DNA of 64,000 bases from Sphingomonas sp. PP-F2F-G114-C0414 (GTDB lineage Bacteria; Pseudomonadota; Alphaproteobacteria; Sphingomonadales; Sphingomonadaceae). Made by a program: the position numbers and the translations under genes. Below are positions 53,805 through 62,964 of this stretch, one piece after another; the stretch's first letter is position 1; every line of letters starts with the position of its first letter. Under the pieces are notes generated by a model that saw only the letters and a program-made list of their open reading frames with translations, was not told where the DNA came from and made no database searches. Location: assembly GCF_003688595.1 (NCBI RefSeq), contig NZ_RCWT01000009.1, positions 930,001 through 994,000 on the forward strand. The letters are read 5' to 3'.

Positions 53805-55004
53805 TTGCCTATCGTCGAACCTTCTCCCGGCGGGGATAGTCCTCCGGGTGCGGGCGAGCTTGAGTATCGCCTGCGTCAGCAATCGATCCTGGCCGATTTC
53901 GGGATCGAGGCTTTGCGCGCGCGGGATCTGCAGCCGATGTTGCAGCGTGCGACCGAATTGTGCGGCGAGGGGATGCGCTCGAAATACTGCAAGTTCCTCG
54001 AATATCGCCCCGAGCAGGATACGCTGCTGGTGCGCGCCGGCATCGGCTGGGAGCCGGGCGTGGTCGGGTCGACCGAGATGCGGACCGATCTCGGGTCGCC
54101 TGCCGGGTTCGCGCTGGAGACGGGCCTGCCGGTCATTTCGAACCACCTTGAGAACGAGCAGCGGTTCCGGACCCCCGAGTTCATGGCACGGCACAATATC
54201 CGGCGCGCGATCAACGTGCTGGTCGAGACGTCGGGCAAGCGCTTCGGCGTGCTCGAGGTCGACAGCCCCGACGAGGGCCAGTTCGAGCCGGCCGACTTTG
54301 CATTCATGCAGGGCTTCGCCAATCTCATCGGCGTGGCGATCGAGCGGCAGCAGGCGGAGCAGCGGCTGAGCGAGGCGATGGAGCATCAGGAATTGCTCAC
54401 GCGGGAGGCTAGCCACCGCGTGAAGAACAGCCTTGCGCTCGTGTCGGCGATGCTCAACCTCCAGATGCAGGAGGACGACGATCCGCGGATCCGGCGGCTG
54501 CTGGGCGATGCGCAGGCGCGGATCACCGCGATCGCGCAGACGCACGACCAGTTGTGGCGTGGCGATCAGGTCGGCATCGTCGCGCTCAACGACCTGGTTT
54601 GCGGGATCGCGACCGGGCTGGGAGAGCAGTCGCCCAACCACCGGATCGAGTGCGATATCGAGGCGATCCTGATCAGCGCGGACGTGGCGATTCCGATGGG
54701 GTTGCTGGTCACCGAACTGGTCACCAACGCGATCAAATATGCGTATGGCGACGACGGCGGCGTGATCCTGGTCACGGTGCGGAGCGCCGAGGGGCGGATC
54801 GTGCTGACAGTGTCGGACGAGGGCGATGGGTTGCCGGCGGACTTCGACCTGAAGACGGCGTCGCGCAAGAGTCTCGGGATGCGGATGATCGGCAGTCTCG
54901 CGCGGCAGTTGCGTGGGGCGGTGACGATCGAGAACGCGTCGGTCGGGACATGCGCGACGCTGGACGTGCCTGACCCTCGGGTCGAGGAAGCCTCGGCGTC
55001 CTGA
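53805..55004 (+). CDS. GAF-domain histidine kinase, HisKA_2/HWE type
   Basis: It has 399 residues, cytoplasmic. A GAF sensor occupies about 25-180 (EYRPEQDTLLVRAGIGWEPG, FMARHNIRRAINVLVETSGK). The phosphorylated histidine is H204 in LLTREASHRVKNSLALVSAM. The ATPase domain has MGLLVTELVTNAIKYAYGDD (N box), VLTVSDEGDGLP and SLGMRMIGSLARQL. Kinases of this type feed PhyR/EcfG in alphaproteobacteria, though no response regulator is adjacent. The start is TTG 53805, six bases after GGAG. Confidence 0.92.
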   Translation: MPIVEPSPGGDSPPGAGELEYRLRQQSILADFGIEALRARDLQPMLQRATELCGEGMRSKYCKFLEYRPEQDTLLVRAGIGWEPGVVGSTEMRTDLGSPAGFALETGLPVISNHLENEQRFRTPEFMARHNIRRAINVLVETSGKRFGVLEVDSPDEGQFEPADFAFMQGFANLIGVAIERQQAEQRLSEAMEHQELLTREASHRVKNSLALVSAMLNLQMQEDDDPRIRRLLGDAQARITAIAQTHDQLWRGDQVGIVALNDLVCGIATGLGEQSPNHRIECDIEAILISADVAIPMGLLVTELVTNAIKYAYGDDGGVILVTVRSAEGRIVLTVSDEGDGLPADFDLKTASRKSLGMRMIGSLARQLRGAVTIENASVGTCATLDVPDPRVEEASAS

Positions 55005-55009
55005 CGACA

Positions 55010-55095
55010 TCCCGTCATCCTTACGAATGTCAGGACCCAGAGCCCAAAGAGCGCCACTCGTGACTCTGGATCCCGACTTTCGTCAGGATGACGGG
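55010..55095. repeat. GC-rich intergenic palindrome (family A)
   Basis: The left arm catcccgtcatccttacgaa continues tgtcaggacccagagcc. The right arm has gactctggatcccgactttc and gtcaggatgacggg. It lies between the kinase and the convergent nucleotidyltransferase gene. Confidence 0.75.
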
Positions 55096-55130
55096 TTTGG
55101 TTCTCCTGCGTTCGCAGGAGAATGGGAGTT

Positions 55131-55862
55131 TCAGGCCGCTACGGCGTCCGCTTTGGTCGCCATCCACGCCTCTGCCTTGGCCAGCGCGGGGGCGTCGTCG
55201 ACGTCGATCCAGTCGATGTCGCTGCAATCGACGATCCGGGCGAGGCCCTGCGCGGCCAGCAGACGGACGCCTTCGGTGAGCGAGGGGCTCGCCAACGTGG
55301 CCAGCGCATCCGACAGTGCAGGGCAGATCGCGAAGACGCCGGTGTCGTAGCAGTCGTGCGGTTCGAGACCCTTGCCGATCGCGACGATGCGGTCGCCTTC
55401 GGTCGCGACGCAGGTAACGTCCTCCGGGTCGACCCAATCGTGGCCGAGGCGCCGGTCGATGCCGAGGCGCAGACCACCGCCAGCGCCGGCCCTCGCCATG
55501 CGCGCGTAAAGTTCGGGGCTGACGAGGTGGTCGCACATCGCGAGAATTGCTTCACTACCGCCGAGCGCATCGCGCGCCGCCAGTACCGAAACGCCGTTAG
55601 GTTCGCGGTGGTCCGCAAGAACCGTTTCGACTTTCAACGGCCAGCGCCGGCTCGCAAGATACGCTTCGATCGCCTCGCGCCCATAGCTCACCGTCACGAT
55701 CGCCCGCGTGAGGCCAGCCTCGGCCAGCCCTTCAAGCGCGTGATCGATCAATGGCCGCCCCGCAACCGCGCAGAGCGGCTTGTACGGGGCGGAGGTGCGA
55801 AGGCGGCTACCTTCCCCGGCGGCGAGGATGATCGCCGTTTGTATCCGGGGCGTCTCGATCAT
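55131..55862 (-). CDS. Sugar-type nucleotidyltransferase (IPCT/MobA-like)
   Basis: It has 243 residues. The nucleotide-binding signature is IILAAGEGSRLRTSAPYKPL (11-30), then CAVAGRPLIDHALEG, AILAMCDHLVSPE with the metal aspartate, and DWVDPEDVTCVATEG. Members load NTP onto sugar or polyol phosphates. It directly follows inositol-3-phosphate synthase (one base between), so CTP:inositol-phosphate cytidylyltransferase is the most attractive reading (inference). MobA-like or mannose/glucose types cannot be excluded. Confidence 0.85.
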   Translation of the reverse strand: MIETPRIQTAIILAAGEGSRLRTSAPYKPLCAVAGRPLIDHALEGLAEAGLTRAIVTVSYGREAIEAYLASRRWPLKVETVLADHREPNGVSVLAARDALGGSEAILAMCDHLVSPELYARMARAGAGGGLRLGIDRRLGHDWVDPEDVTCVATEGDRIVAIGKGLEPHDCYDTGVFAICPALSDALATLASPSLTEGVRLLAAQGLARIVDCSDIDWIDVDDAPALAKAEAWMATKADAVAA

Positions 55863-55863
55863 G

Positions 55864-56955
55864 TCAGGCGGCCTTGATGAACCGCTCGACTTCGATCTGC
55901 GCGAGATCGTCGGTCATCTGCGTGCGCGGGTGCTTGCAGAAATACGCCGATGCAGGGTCGATCACGCCGGCGATGCCGCGATCCTTGGCGATCTTGGCGC
56001 AGCGGATCATGTCGATCGCGACACCCGCCGAGTTGGGGCTGTCCTCGACCGAGAGACGCAGCTCGATGTTCATCGGCACGCCGCCGAACAGCTGGCCTTC
56101 CATGCGCAGGAAGCAGACCTTGTTGTCGTTCTGCCAGGGCACATAGTCCGACGGACCGATATGGACGTTATCGTCGTCCATCCGCTCGGCCGCGACCGAC
56201 TGGACGGCTTCGGTCTTCGAGATCTTCTTCGACTCGAGCCGGCGATGGTTCGACATGTTGAGGAAGTCGGTGTTGCCGCCGGTATTGAGCTGATACGTAC
56301 GATCCAGCTTCACGCCGCGCTTGGCGAACAGGTCGGTCAGCACGCGGTGGACGATCGTCGCGCCGAGCTGCGCCTTGATGTCGTCGCCGATGATCGCGAC
56401 GCCGGCGTCCTCGAACTTCTTCGCCCAGACCGGGTTCGAGGCGATGAACACGGGGATGTTGTTGACGAACGCAACGCCCGCCTCGATCGCGCATTCGGCG
56501 TAGAACTCGGTGGCTTCCTGCGAACCGACCGGCAAATAGTTCATCAGCACGTCTGCGCCCGACGCCTTCAGCTCGGCGATGACCTCTTCACGCGTCGGCT
56601 CGGCGGCGTCGGAGACGAGGAACGTGCGGTCGTCCTTGAAGTCGGCCATGTGGTCGGCGACGCCGTCCAGCTTCTTGCCCATCTTCACGATCGTGCCGGT
56701 GTTGCCGACATTGGGTGCGAACACCGCGGTGCAGTTCGGCTTGGCGAAGATCGCCTCGGCGACGTCTTTTCCGACTTTCCGGCGATCGACGTCCCAAGCC
56801 GCGACAACCTTGATGTCGCTCGGCTTGTAGCCACCCATGTCGAAATGCATCAGGCCAACCTGGTCGTTTGCCCCCTCGCGATAATGCTCGAGGCCCTGGA
56901 CGAGCGAACTCGCGCAGTTGCCGATGCCGACCACGGCGATCCGAATGCTATTCAT
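55864..56955 (-). CDS. ino1: myo-Inositol-3-phosphate synthase
   Basis: Converts glucose 6-phosphate to inositol phosphate with bound NAD+. It has 363 residues, the short prokaryotic type seen in actinobacteria and archaea. The Rossmann motif is VVGIGNCASSLVQGLEHYR (8-26); then NTGTIVKMGKKLDGVADHMA, VLMNYLPVGSQEATEFYAEC, NTGGNTDFLNMSNHRRLESK and PNSAGVAIDMIRCAKIAKDR with active-site lysines. It starts 15 bases after the CDP-alcohol phosphatidyltransferase gene. Confidence 0.95.
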   Translation of the reverse strand: MNSIRIAVVGIGNCASSLVQGLEHYREGANDQVGLMHFDMGGYKPSDIKVVAAWDVDRRKVGKDVAEAIFAKPNCTAVFAPNVGNTGTIVKMGKKLDGVADHMADFKDDRTFLVSDAAEPTREEVIAELKASGADVLMNYLPVGSQEATEFYAECAIEAGVAFVNNIPVFIASNPVWAKKFEDAGVAIIGDDIKAQLGATIVHRVLTDLFAKRGVKLDRTYQLNTGGNTDFLNMSNHRRLESKKISKTEAVQSVAAERMDDDNVHIGPSDYVPWQNDNKVCFLRMEGQLFGGVPMNIELRLSVEDSPNSAGVAIDMIRCAKIAKDRGIAGVIDPASAYFCKHPRTQMTDDLAQIEVERFIKAA

Positions 56956-56970
56956 TACTGACCCTGTTCC

Positions 56971-57831
56971 TTACGAAAGATGCATGCGCGACGCGGTCTT
57001 TGGTCGCGTTGCGGAAGTACGACGAACGAAGGCGCGTTCGACACGACGGTGCCAGACGAGCCCGACGATGGCGACGAGCGTCAGAGGGACGATCTCGAAC
57101 CACCAGAAGATGCGCGGGTTGCCCGCGAAGCAGGCGACGAAGATCGCCCATACCCGGACATTCGCGGTAAGCAAGGCCATGAAGCGCAACGGGGCGACGG
57201 CACGGGCACCGTATAGCGTGCCAAGCGCGACCGGATCGCTCGACTGGCCGAGCGTGCGTTCGAACGGCATGGCGATCCGATCGATGCTGCCGGCGACCCC
57301 GTCATAGAAGCGGACGAGCGCGTTGCCGGTCGGCACGGGGGGGGCTTCGAGCGCCACGCCCTTGATGCGACGATGGAAGCGCGACCGCTCGCCTTCGTAC
57401 ATGTTCGACTGCACCGCATGCGCGCCACCCGCGGCAAACGCCAGGATCCAGCCCTCGGGGGTATTAATCGTCAGCGCCAGCGCGGTGTAGATCAGCGCGA
57501 AGACGCCGTGATCGCACAGCCCGTCGAGCATCCGCCCGAGCGGGCTCGCGGTCTTGGTCGCGCGCGCGACCATGCCGTCGAGTCCATCGGCGATCAGCCA
57601 GCCGATCGACAGCACCAAACCGACCAGCGCAAGCGCCCAGCTATGCCATTGCGCATAGGCAAAAGCCGCGGCGCCGCCGAGACAAAGCCCCGCCACCGAC
57701 ACCGCATTCGCCGAAATACCACGCGCAAGCGCGACCGGCAGCAGCGCACGGCCCGCCGGATGAATCAGCCAAAGGTTAGATGGGATCTCGATCCGGCGAT
57801 CGCGCGATCCATCCGGTGGAGCCACTGTCAT
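56971..57831 (-). CDS. CDP-alcohol phosphatidyltransferase
   Basis: Integral membrane enzyme of 286 residues. The full family motif DGLDGMVARATKTASPLGRM begins at D82, with G99, D103 and D107 in their canonical places (D-x2-DG-x2-AR-x8-G-x3-D-x3-D). About six helices are predicted. It transfers an alcohol phosphate from or to a CDP-activated lipid or polyol. Its position before ino1 and the nucleotidyltransferase points to an inositol head group or a di-inositol phosphate product. nadE ends 54 bases upstream. Confidence 0.93.
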   Translation of the reverse strand: MTVAPPDGSRDRRIEIPSNLWLIHPAGRALLPVALARGISANAVSVAGLCLGGAAAFAYAQWHSWALALVGLVLSIGWLIADGLDGMVARATKTASPLGRMLDGLCDHGVFALIYTALALTINTPEGWILAFAAGGAHAVQSNMYEGERSRFHRRIKGVALEAPPVPTGNALVRFYDGVAGSIDRIAMPFERTLGQSSDPVALGTLYGARAVAPLRFMALLTANVRVWAIFVACFAGNPRIFWWFEIVPLTLVAIVGLVWHRRVERAFVRRTSATRPKTASRMHLS

Positions 57832-57885
57832 AGGATTTTCATAATGCGCCGCGCGGGCGATTTATGCAAGGTAGTGCAACGAACC

Positions 57886-59931
57886 TTACGGAACGCTTGA
57901 CCGCAATTCTTCGATCCAAGTGGCTGCGATCCCGTCCGACGGGGCGCGCCAATCGCCGCGCGGCGACAATGCGCCGCCCGCCGAGACCTTCGGCCCGTTG
58001 GGCATCGCCGATCGTTTGAACTGGCTGGTCGTGAAGAACCGGATCAGGAATTTCTCCAGCCAATGCCGGATCGTCGGCAGGTCGTAGGCGACGCGCGCAT
58101 CCGCCGGCAGGTCTTCAGGCCAGGCGCCGACGCCCGCATCGCGCCACGCGTGCCAGGCAAGAAACGCGATCTTCGAGGGCGCTAGGCCGTAGCGGATCAC
58201 GTAATGCGCGAAGAAATCGTTCAGCGCATAGGGCCCGATCATCGACTCGGTGCTCTGCAATGCGCCGTCTGCGCCAGCAGGGACGAGCTCGGGCGAGATC
58301 TCCTGTGCGAGGATCGTCGACAGGATCGCGTCGGTCGCCGCGTCATACTGGTCGGTGCGGATACACCAGCGGATCAGGAACTGGATAAGCGTCTTGGGCA
58401 CGCCGCTGTTCACGGCATAATGGCTCATCTGATCGCCGACGCCGTAGGTGCACCAGCCGAGCGCCATCTCGCTGAGATCGCCGGTGCCGAGCACGATCCC
58501 GCGGCGCTGGTTGGCGAGGCGGAAGAGATAGTCTGTCCGCAGGCCAGCCTGCACGTTCTCGAAGGTGATGTCGTAGACGGGCTCGCCTTCGCTGAACGGG
58601 TGGCCGATGTCCTGCAACATTCGCGTGGCGACGGGGCGGATGTCGATCTCTTCCGCGGTGATGCCGAGCGCGCGCATCAGCGCCCACGCGTTTGCCTTGG
58701 TGCCTTCGCCGGTCGCGAAGCCGGGCATGGTGAATCCAAGAATATTAGTCCGCGGGCGTCCAAGCCGATCCATCGCCTTGGCCGCAACGATCAGCGCGTG
58801 CGTCGAGTCGAGGCCGCCCGATACGCCGATCACGATCGTCTCGGCATGCGCGGAGACGAGGCGCTTCGACAGCGCCTCCACCTGGATGTTGAACGCCTCG
58901 TAGCAATCGTCGTCTCGACGTGCCGGATCGTTCGGGACGAACGGGAACCGGCGGATCGCGCGTTCGAGGCCGCTGTCGGCGAGCACCGGCGCGTGATCGA
59001 ACGCGATCCGTCGGAAGCGTGTCTCGGGATTGCCGGCGAACATTGCCGCATCGTTGAACGTGCCGGTCCGCAGCCGTTCCTGCGTGATCCGTTCGCAGTC
59101 GACGTCAGCGACGACCAGTTCGGGCTCAGTGGAGAACCGCGCCGACTCCGCGATCTGTTCGCCGAGTTCGTGGACCAAACCTTGGCCATCCCAGGCGACT
59201 TCGGTCGTGCTCTCGCCCGGTCCCGCCGCGGAATAGACGTAAGCGCAGACCGCGCGCGCCGATTGTGCCGCGGCCAGCATCGCTCGGTCGCGCGCCTTGC
59301 CGATGACGATGTTCGACGCGGACAGGTTGCAGCAGATCAGCGCGCCGGACAGCGCGCCCGCGGTCGAGGGCGGGGTGGGGGCCCAGTAATCCTCGCAGAT
59401 CTCGGCATGGAAGACGAAACCGGGCAGGTCGCGCGCGGCGAAGATCAGGTCGGTCCCGAACGGCACTTCCTCGCCGTTTAGGTCGATCGTCAGTCCGGTC
59501 ATCCCGGCGCCACTCGCGAACCACCGCTTTTCGTAGAACTCGCGGTAGTTGGGCAGGAACGTCTTCGGCACCGCGCCGAGCACACGGCCTCGCGCGATCG
59601 CCAGAGCGCAATTGTACAACCGCCCGTTGCGAACCAGCGCCGCGCCGACGAGCAGCACCGGCCGCATCTCGGTGCTGGCCGCCACCACGGTCGCGATCGC
59701 CGCCAGCGTCGCGCGCTGCTGCGCGGTCTGCAGATGCAGGTCGTCGATCGCATAGGAGGTGAGGTTCAGTTCGGGGAACACCACGAGGTCGACGCCCCGC
59801 GCGCCGGCCTCCTTCGCCAACGCGATCGTCGCGTCTGCGTTGGCGGCAGTATCCCCCACCGACGCGCGCGGCGTGGCGGCGGCAACCCGTATCAGGCCGT
59901 GGCGATGGATCGCGAAGAACGGATGCGTCAT
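57886..59931 (-). CDS. nadE: Glutamine-dependent NAD+ synthetase
   Basis: Amidates NaAD to NAD+ using glutamine-derived ammonia. It has 681 residues, the long two-domain type. The nitrilase-like glutaminase domain has its triad at E54 ([10 protein letters not shown]), K123 ([10 protein letters not shown]) and C179 ([10 protein letters not shown]). The synthetase P-loop is [14 protein letters not shown], followed by [23 protein letters not shown] 59931 gives the family N-terminus; the longer frame upstream is rejected. It heads the leftward run nadE, CDP-alcohol phosphatidyltransferase, ino1, nucleotidyltransferase. Confidence 0.95.
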   Translation of the reverse strand: MTHPFFAIHRHGLIRVAAATPRASVGDTAANADATIALAKEAGARGVDLVVFPELNLTSYAIDDLHLQTAQQRATLAAIATVVAASTEMRPVLLVGAALVRNGRLYNCALAIARGRVLGAVPKTFLPNYREFYEKRWFASGAGMTGLTIDLNGEEVPFGTDLIFAARDLPGFVFHAEICEDYWAPTPPSTAGALSGALICCNLSASNIVIGKARDRAMLAAAQSARAVCAYVYSAAGPGESTTEVAWDGQGLVHELGEQIAESARFSTEPELVVADVDCERITQERLRTGTFNDAAMFAGNPETRFRRIAFDHAPVLADSGLERAIRRFPFVPNDPARRDDDCYEAFNIQVEALSKRLVSAHAETIVIGVSGGLDSTHALIVAAKAMDRLGRPRTNILGFTMPGFATGEGTKANAWALMRALGITAEEIDIRPVATRMLQDIGHPFSEGEPVYDITFENVQAGLRTDYLFRLANQRRGIVLGTGDLSEMALGWCTYGVGDQMSHYAVNSGVPKTLIQFLIRWCIRTDQYDAATDAILSTILAQEISPELVPAGADGALQSTESMIGPYALNDFFAHYVIRYGLAPSKIAFLAWHAWRDAGVGAWPEDLPADARVAYDLPTIRHWLEKFLIRFFTTSQFKRSAMPNGPKVSAGGALSPRGDWRAPSDGIAATWIEELRSSVP

Positions 59932-60005
59932 ACCCGTACCGATAAACGCCAAGCCCGCGTCACGCCACCGGCTTGCGTCGTCGGCGCGCAAAAGGAGTTG
60001 CAGGT

Positions 60006-61016
60006 TTGAACAATATCTTGGCCCTGGTCTCCGCATCGCTGCTGACCATCGGCACGGTCGCGATGGCGCCAGCCCAGACTAAACCGACCGCCGATCCGCC
60101 GACGGAGATCGCGAAGGTCGCGACGGTAGGGGTGTGGCAACCGGGACCGGGCGGTACGCAGGTGCCACTGTGGCCGAAGGACCTTGCGATCCTGAAGCCC
60201 GATAGCGGCGATCATCCCGAAGAAACCGGCAACGGCTCGCCGCTCGTCGGGGGGCGGGCGTGGCATTGGGCAAGCTACGTCTCGCGACCGACGATGTCGG
60301 TCTATCGACCGAAACGGAAGACTGGCGGAGCGACGATTCTGGTCCTGCCGGGCGGCGGGTTTTCGGCGGTGGCGATCGATCTCGAAGGCACCGAAATCTG
60401 CGACTGGGTCGTCCGCCAGGCCATGACCTGCGTGATCCTGAAATACCGCGCACCCCAGGAATGGACCGTCGACAAGAAGACGGGCTTCGGTCGACGGCCC
60501 GAAATCCTGCTGGCCTTGCAGGATGCCCAACGCGCCGTCAGTCTGCTGCGCTATGGGGCGGCCGGCTACGGCATCGATCCGCACAAGATCGGCGTCATGG
60601 GGTTTTCTGCTGGCGCGTACGTGGCGGCATCGCTGAGCAATGCCGAGCGACGAACCTATCCGACGGTCGACGCAGCCGACCGCGAGCCGTCGCGACCCGA
60701 TTTCGCCGTGCTGGCCTATACCGGACGCCTCTGGGATCGGAGCAACGCCAAGACCGATCTGGGGTTGGCGCCGTGGGTGACGATCAGTGCTAAGGCGCCG
60801 CCGACGCTGCTCATCCATGCGATGAACGATCCGACCGATAATGTCCGGCATGCGATCGCGTATGCGCTCGCGTTGAACGAGGCCGGCGTACCGGTCGATC
60901 TGCGCCTCTATGCGAAGGGCCGCCACGCCTTCGGCATGCGGCCGACGACGGACCCGGTCACCCGCGAATGGCCGGGGCAGGTGCGGCAATGGCTGCAGGA
61001 TCTCGGCATGCTGTGA
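60006..61016 (+). CDS. Secreted alpha/beta hydrolase (xylan-esterase-like)
   Basis: It has 336 residues with a signal peptide ending VAMAPAQ. Fold motifs are ILVLPGGGFSAVAIDLEG (oxyanion region), IGVMGFSAGAYVAASLSNA (nucleophile serine) and a final YAKGRHAFGMRPTTD with the catalytic histidine; PTLLIHAMNDPTDNV carries the aspartate. It is close to acetyl xylan esterase and BD-FAE-like enzymes. The start is TTG 60006, eight bases after AGGAG; the longer ATG version reads the nadE leader. It is divergent from nadE (74-base gap). Confidence 0.87.
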   Translation: MNNILALVSASLLTIGTVAMAPAQTKPTADPPTEIAKVATVGVWQPGPGGTQVPLWPKDLAILKPDSGDHPEETGNGSPLVGGRAWHWASYVSRPTMSVYRPKRKTGGATILVLPGGGFSAVAIDLEGTEICDWVVRQAMTCVILKYRAPQEWTVDKKTGFGRRPEILLALQDAQRAVSLLRYGAAGYGIDPHKIGVMGFSAGAYVAASLSNAERRTYPTVDAADREPSRPDFAVLAYTGRLWDRSNAKTDLGLAPWVTISAKAPPTLLIHAMNDPTDNVRHAIAYALALNEAGVPVDLRLYAKGRHAFGMRPTTDPVTREWPGQVRQWLQDLGML

Positions 61017-61125
61017 CGTGCGGGATACGGGAGATTCCGATCTCGACGTCTCCGGCCGCGCGCAGGCGCTTGCGGCGACACCCGTCGCATCCTACCCCCG
61101 TCCCGTCGTATTCGAAGGAACGCCT

Positions 61126-62964
61126 TTGTCCGTTAAACTGGTGATTGCCGCCTTGTTGTCCACCACGCTGACCGTCGCCGCCACGGCGTCGATGGCCACC
61201 GCGCAGGCATTGCCCCCGCCCACAGCGCAACCCGGGGAAAGTGCGGACGACGCGCGGCTCAAGCGGCTGTTCTACGACAGCGACGAGGCGAGCCTGAAGC
61301 GCAACCCGGTCGATGCGATTTTCCGTGGCGACCTGCGCTACGCCGACCGGCTCGGCGAGTATCTGACCGATGCGTATCTCGCCGCCGAACGTGCGGCGAT
61401 CGAGCATGATCTCGCCGCACTGAAGGCGATCGACCGGACCAAGCTGACGCCGACCGACCAGATCGCCTATGACGTGTTCAAGACGCGTAACGAGACCGAT
61501 CTCGCCGGCTACGCGCCCGCCATCCTGAAAGTTCAGCGCGACCTGCCGATCGACCATTTCGGCGGCTTCCAGACCTTCTATCCGGACTTCGCGTCGGGCA
61601 AGGGCGCGGCTCCGTTCAAGACGCTCGCGGATTATGAGAACAACCTCAAGCGCAACGCGCAATATGCGGTGGTGCTCGACCGTGCGATCGGACTGTTCCG
61701 TCAGGGCATGAAGGACAAGATCGTCCAGCCCAAGCTGGTCGTGACCAACATGATCCAGGAGTTCGACAATCTGATCGCGGAAGGCGTCGAGGGCTCGACT
61801 TTCTGCGGCCCGGTGAAGACCTTCCCCGCGACGATCTCGGCCGCCGACCAGGCGCGGTTGAAGGCAGCCTATGCCAAGCAGATCCGCGACGTCATCACGC
61901 CCGCGCACCAGCGGATGCGGGACTTCCTCGCCAAGACCTATCTGCCGGTCGCGCGCGATACGGTCGGGCTGTCCGCGCTGCCCGGTGGCGATGCTTATTA
62001 CGCCTATCTGATCCAGCAGCGCACCACGCTGCCGATGACCGCCGAGCAGGTCCACCAGCTCGGGCTGTCGGAGGTCGCGCGGATCCTCAAGGGGATGGAG
62101 GCTCAGAGGCAGGCGGTCGGGTTCAAGGGCGATCTGCCCGCGTTCTTCACCTTCCTGCGTACCGACAAGCAGTTCCAGCCGAGCTCGGTCGCGCAGCTTC
62201 GCGACGGCTATCAGGCAATCGAGAAGCGCATCTACCAGCGGATTCCCGAGCAATTCTCGCTGACGCCGAAGACCGCGCTGGAAATCCGACCGGTCCCGGC
62301 ATTCAAGGAGAAGACCGCGGCGGGCGGCTCGTATGAAGGCGGTACGCCGGACGGATCGCGGCCGGGCGTGTTCTACTACAACAGCTACGACCTGCCCTCG
62401 CGCTACATGTGGGAGATGGAGACGCTGTTCCTGCATGAGGGCGTGCCGGGGCATCATTTCCAGATCAGCCTCGCGCAGGAGAACACCGCGCTGCCCGCCT
62501 TCATGCGGTTCGGCGGCAACACCGCCTATGTCGAGGGCTGGGCGCTGTACGCCGAGAGCCTCTGGAAGGAGTTGGGCATGGAGACCGATCCGTATCAGCG
62601 GATGGGTGGGCTGAACGACGAGATGCTGCGCGCGATGCGGCTGGTGGTCGACAGCGGTATCCATGCCAAGGGTTGGACGCGTGATCAGGCGATCGAATAC
62701 ATGCTCGCCAACTCGCCGATGGCGCGGACCGATGCGACCGCCGAGGTCGAGCGCTACATCGCGATTCCGGGCCAGGCACTCGCTTACAAGATCGGCCAGC
62801 TGACCATCGCGCGAACCAAGGCCAAGGCGCAGGCGGCGCTCGGTGCCAAGTTCGATCCGCGTGATTTCCATGCGCAGGTGCTCGATACCGGATCGCTGCC
62901 GATGCCGGTGCTCGAACGCAAGATCGACGCGTGGATCGCGGTCGGCGGGGGGGCGGCGAAGTGA
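61126..62964 (+). CDS. Secreted DUF885-family metallopeptidase-like protein
   Basis: It has 612 residues with a signal peptide (about 1-27, ending MATAQA). The zinc-binding segment is TLFLHEGVPGHHFQISLA, with H437, E438 and H444, and a distal YVEGWALYAESLWKELG provides the further Glu. DUF885 relatives act as carboxypeptidases. TTG 61126 has AAGGA six bases upstream and gives a clean signal peptide. Its TGA overlaps the next GTG start (GTGA). Confidence 0.9.
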   Translation: MSVKLVIAALLSTTLTVAATASMATAQALPPPTAQPGESADDARLKRLFYDSDEASLKRNPVDAIFRGDLRYADRLGEYLTDAYLAAERAAIEHDLAALKAIDRTKLTPTDQIAYDVFKTRNETDLAGYAPAILKVQRDLPIDHFGGFQTFYPDFASGKGAAPFKTLADYENNLKRNAQYAVVLDRAIGLFRQGMKDKIVQPKLVVTNMIQEFDNLIAEGVEGSTFCGPVKTFPATISAADQARLKAAYAKQIRDVITPAHQRMRDFLAKTYLPVARDTVGLSALPGGDAYYAYLIQQRTTLPMTAEQVHQLGLSEVARILKGMEAQRQAVGFKGDLPAFFTFLRTDKQFQPSSVAQLRDGYQAIEKRIYQRIPEQFSLTPKTALEIRPVPAFKEKTAAGGSYEGGTPDGSRPGVFYYNSYDLPSRYMWEMETLFLHEGVPGHHFQISLAQENTALPAFMRFGGNTAYVEGWALYAESLWKELGMETDPYQRMGGLNDEMLRAMRLVVDSGIHAKGWTRDQAIEYMLANSPMARTDATAEVERYIAIPGQALAYKIGQLTIARTKAKAQAALGAKFDPRDFHAQVLDTGSLPMPVLERKIDAWIAVGGGAAK

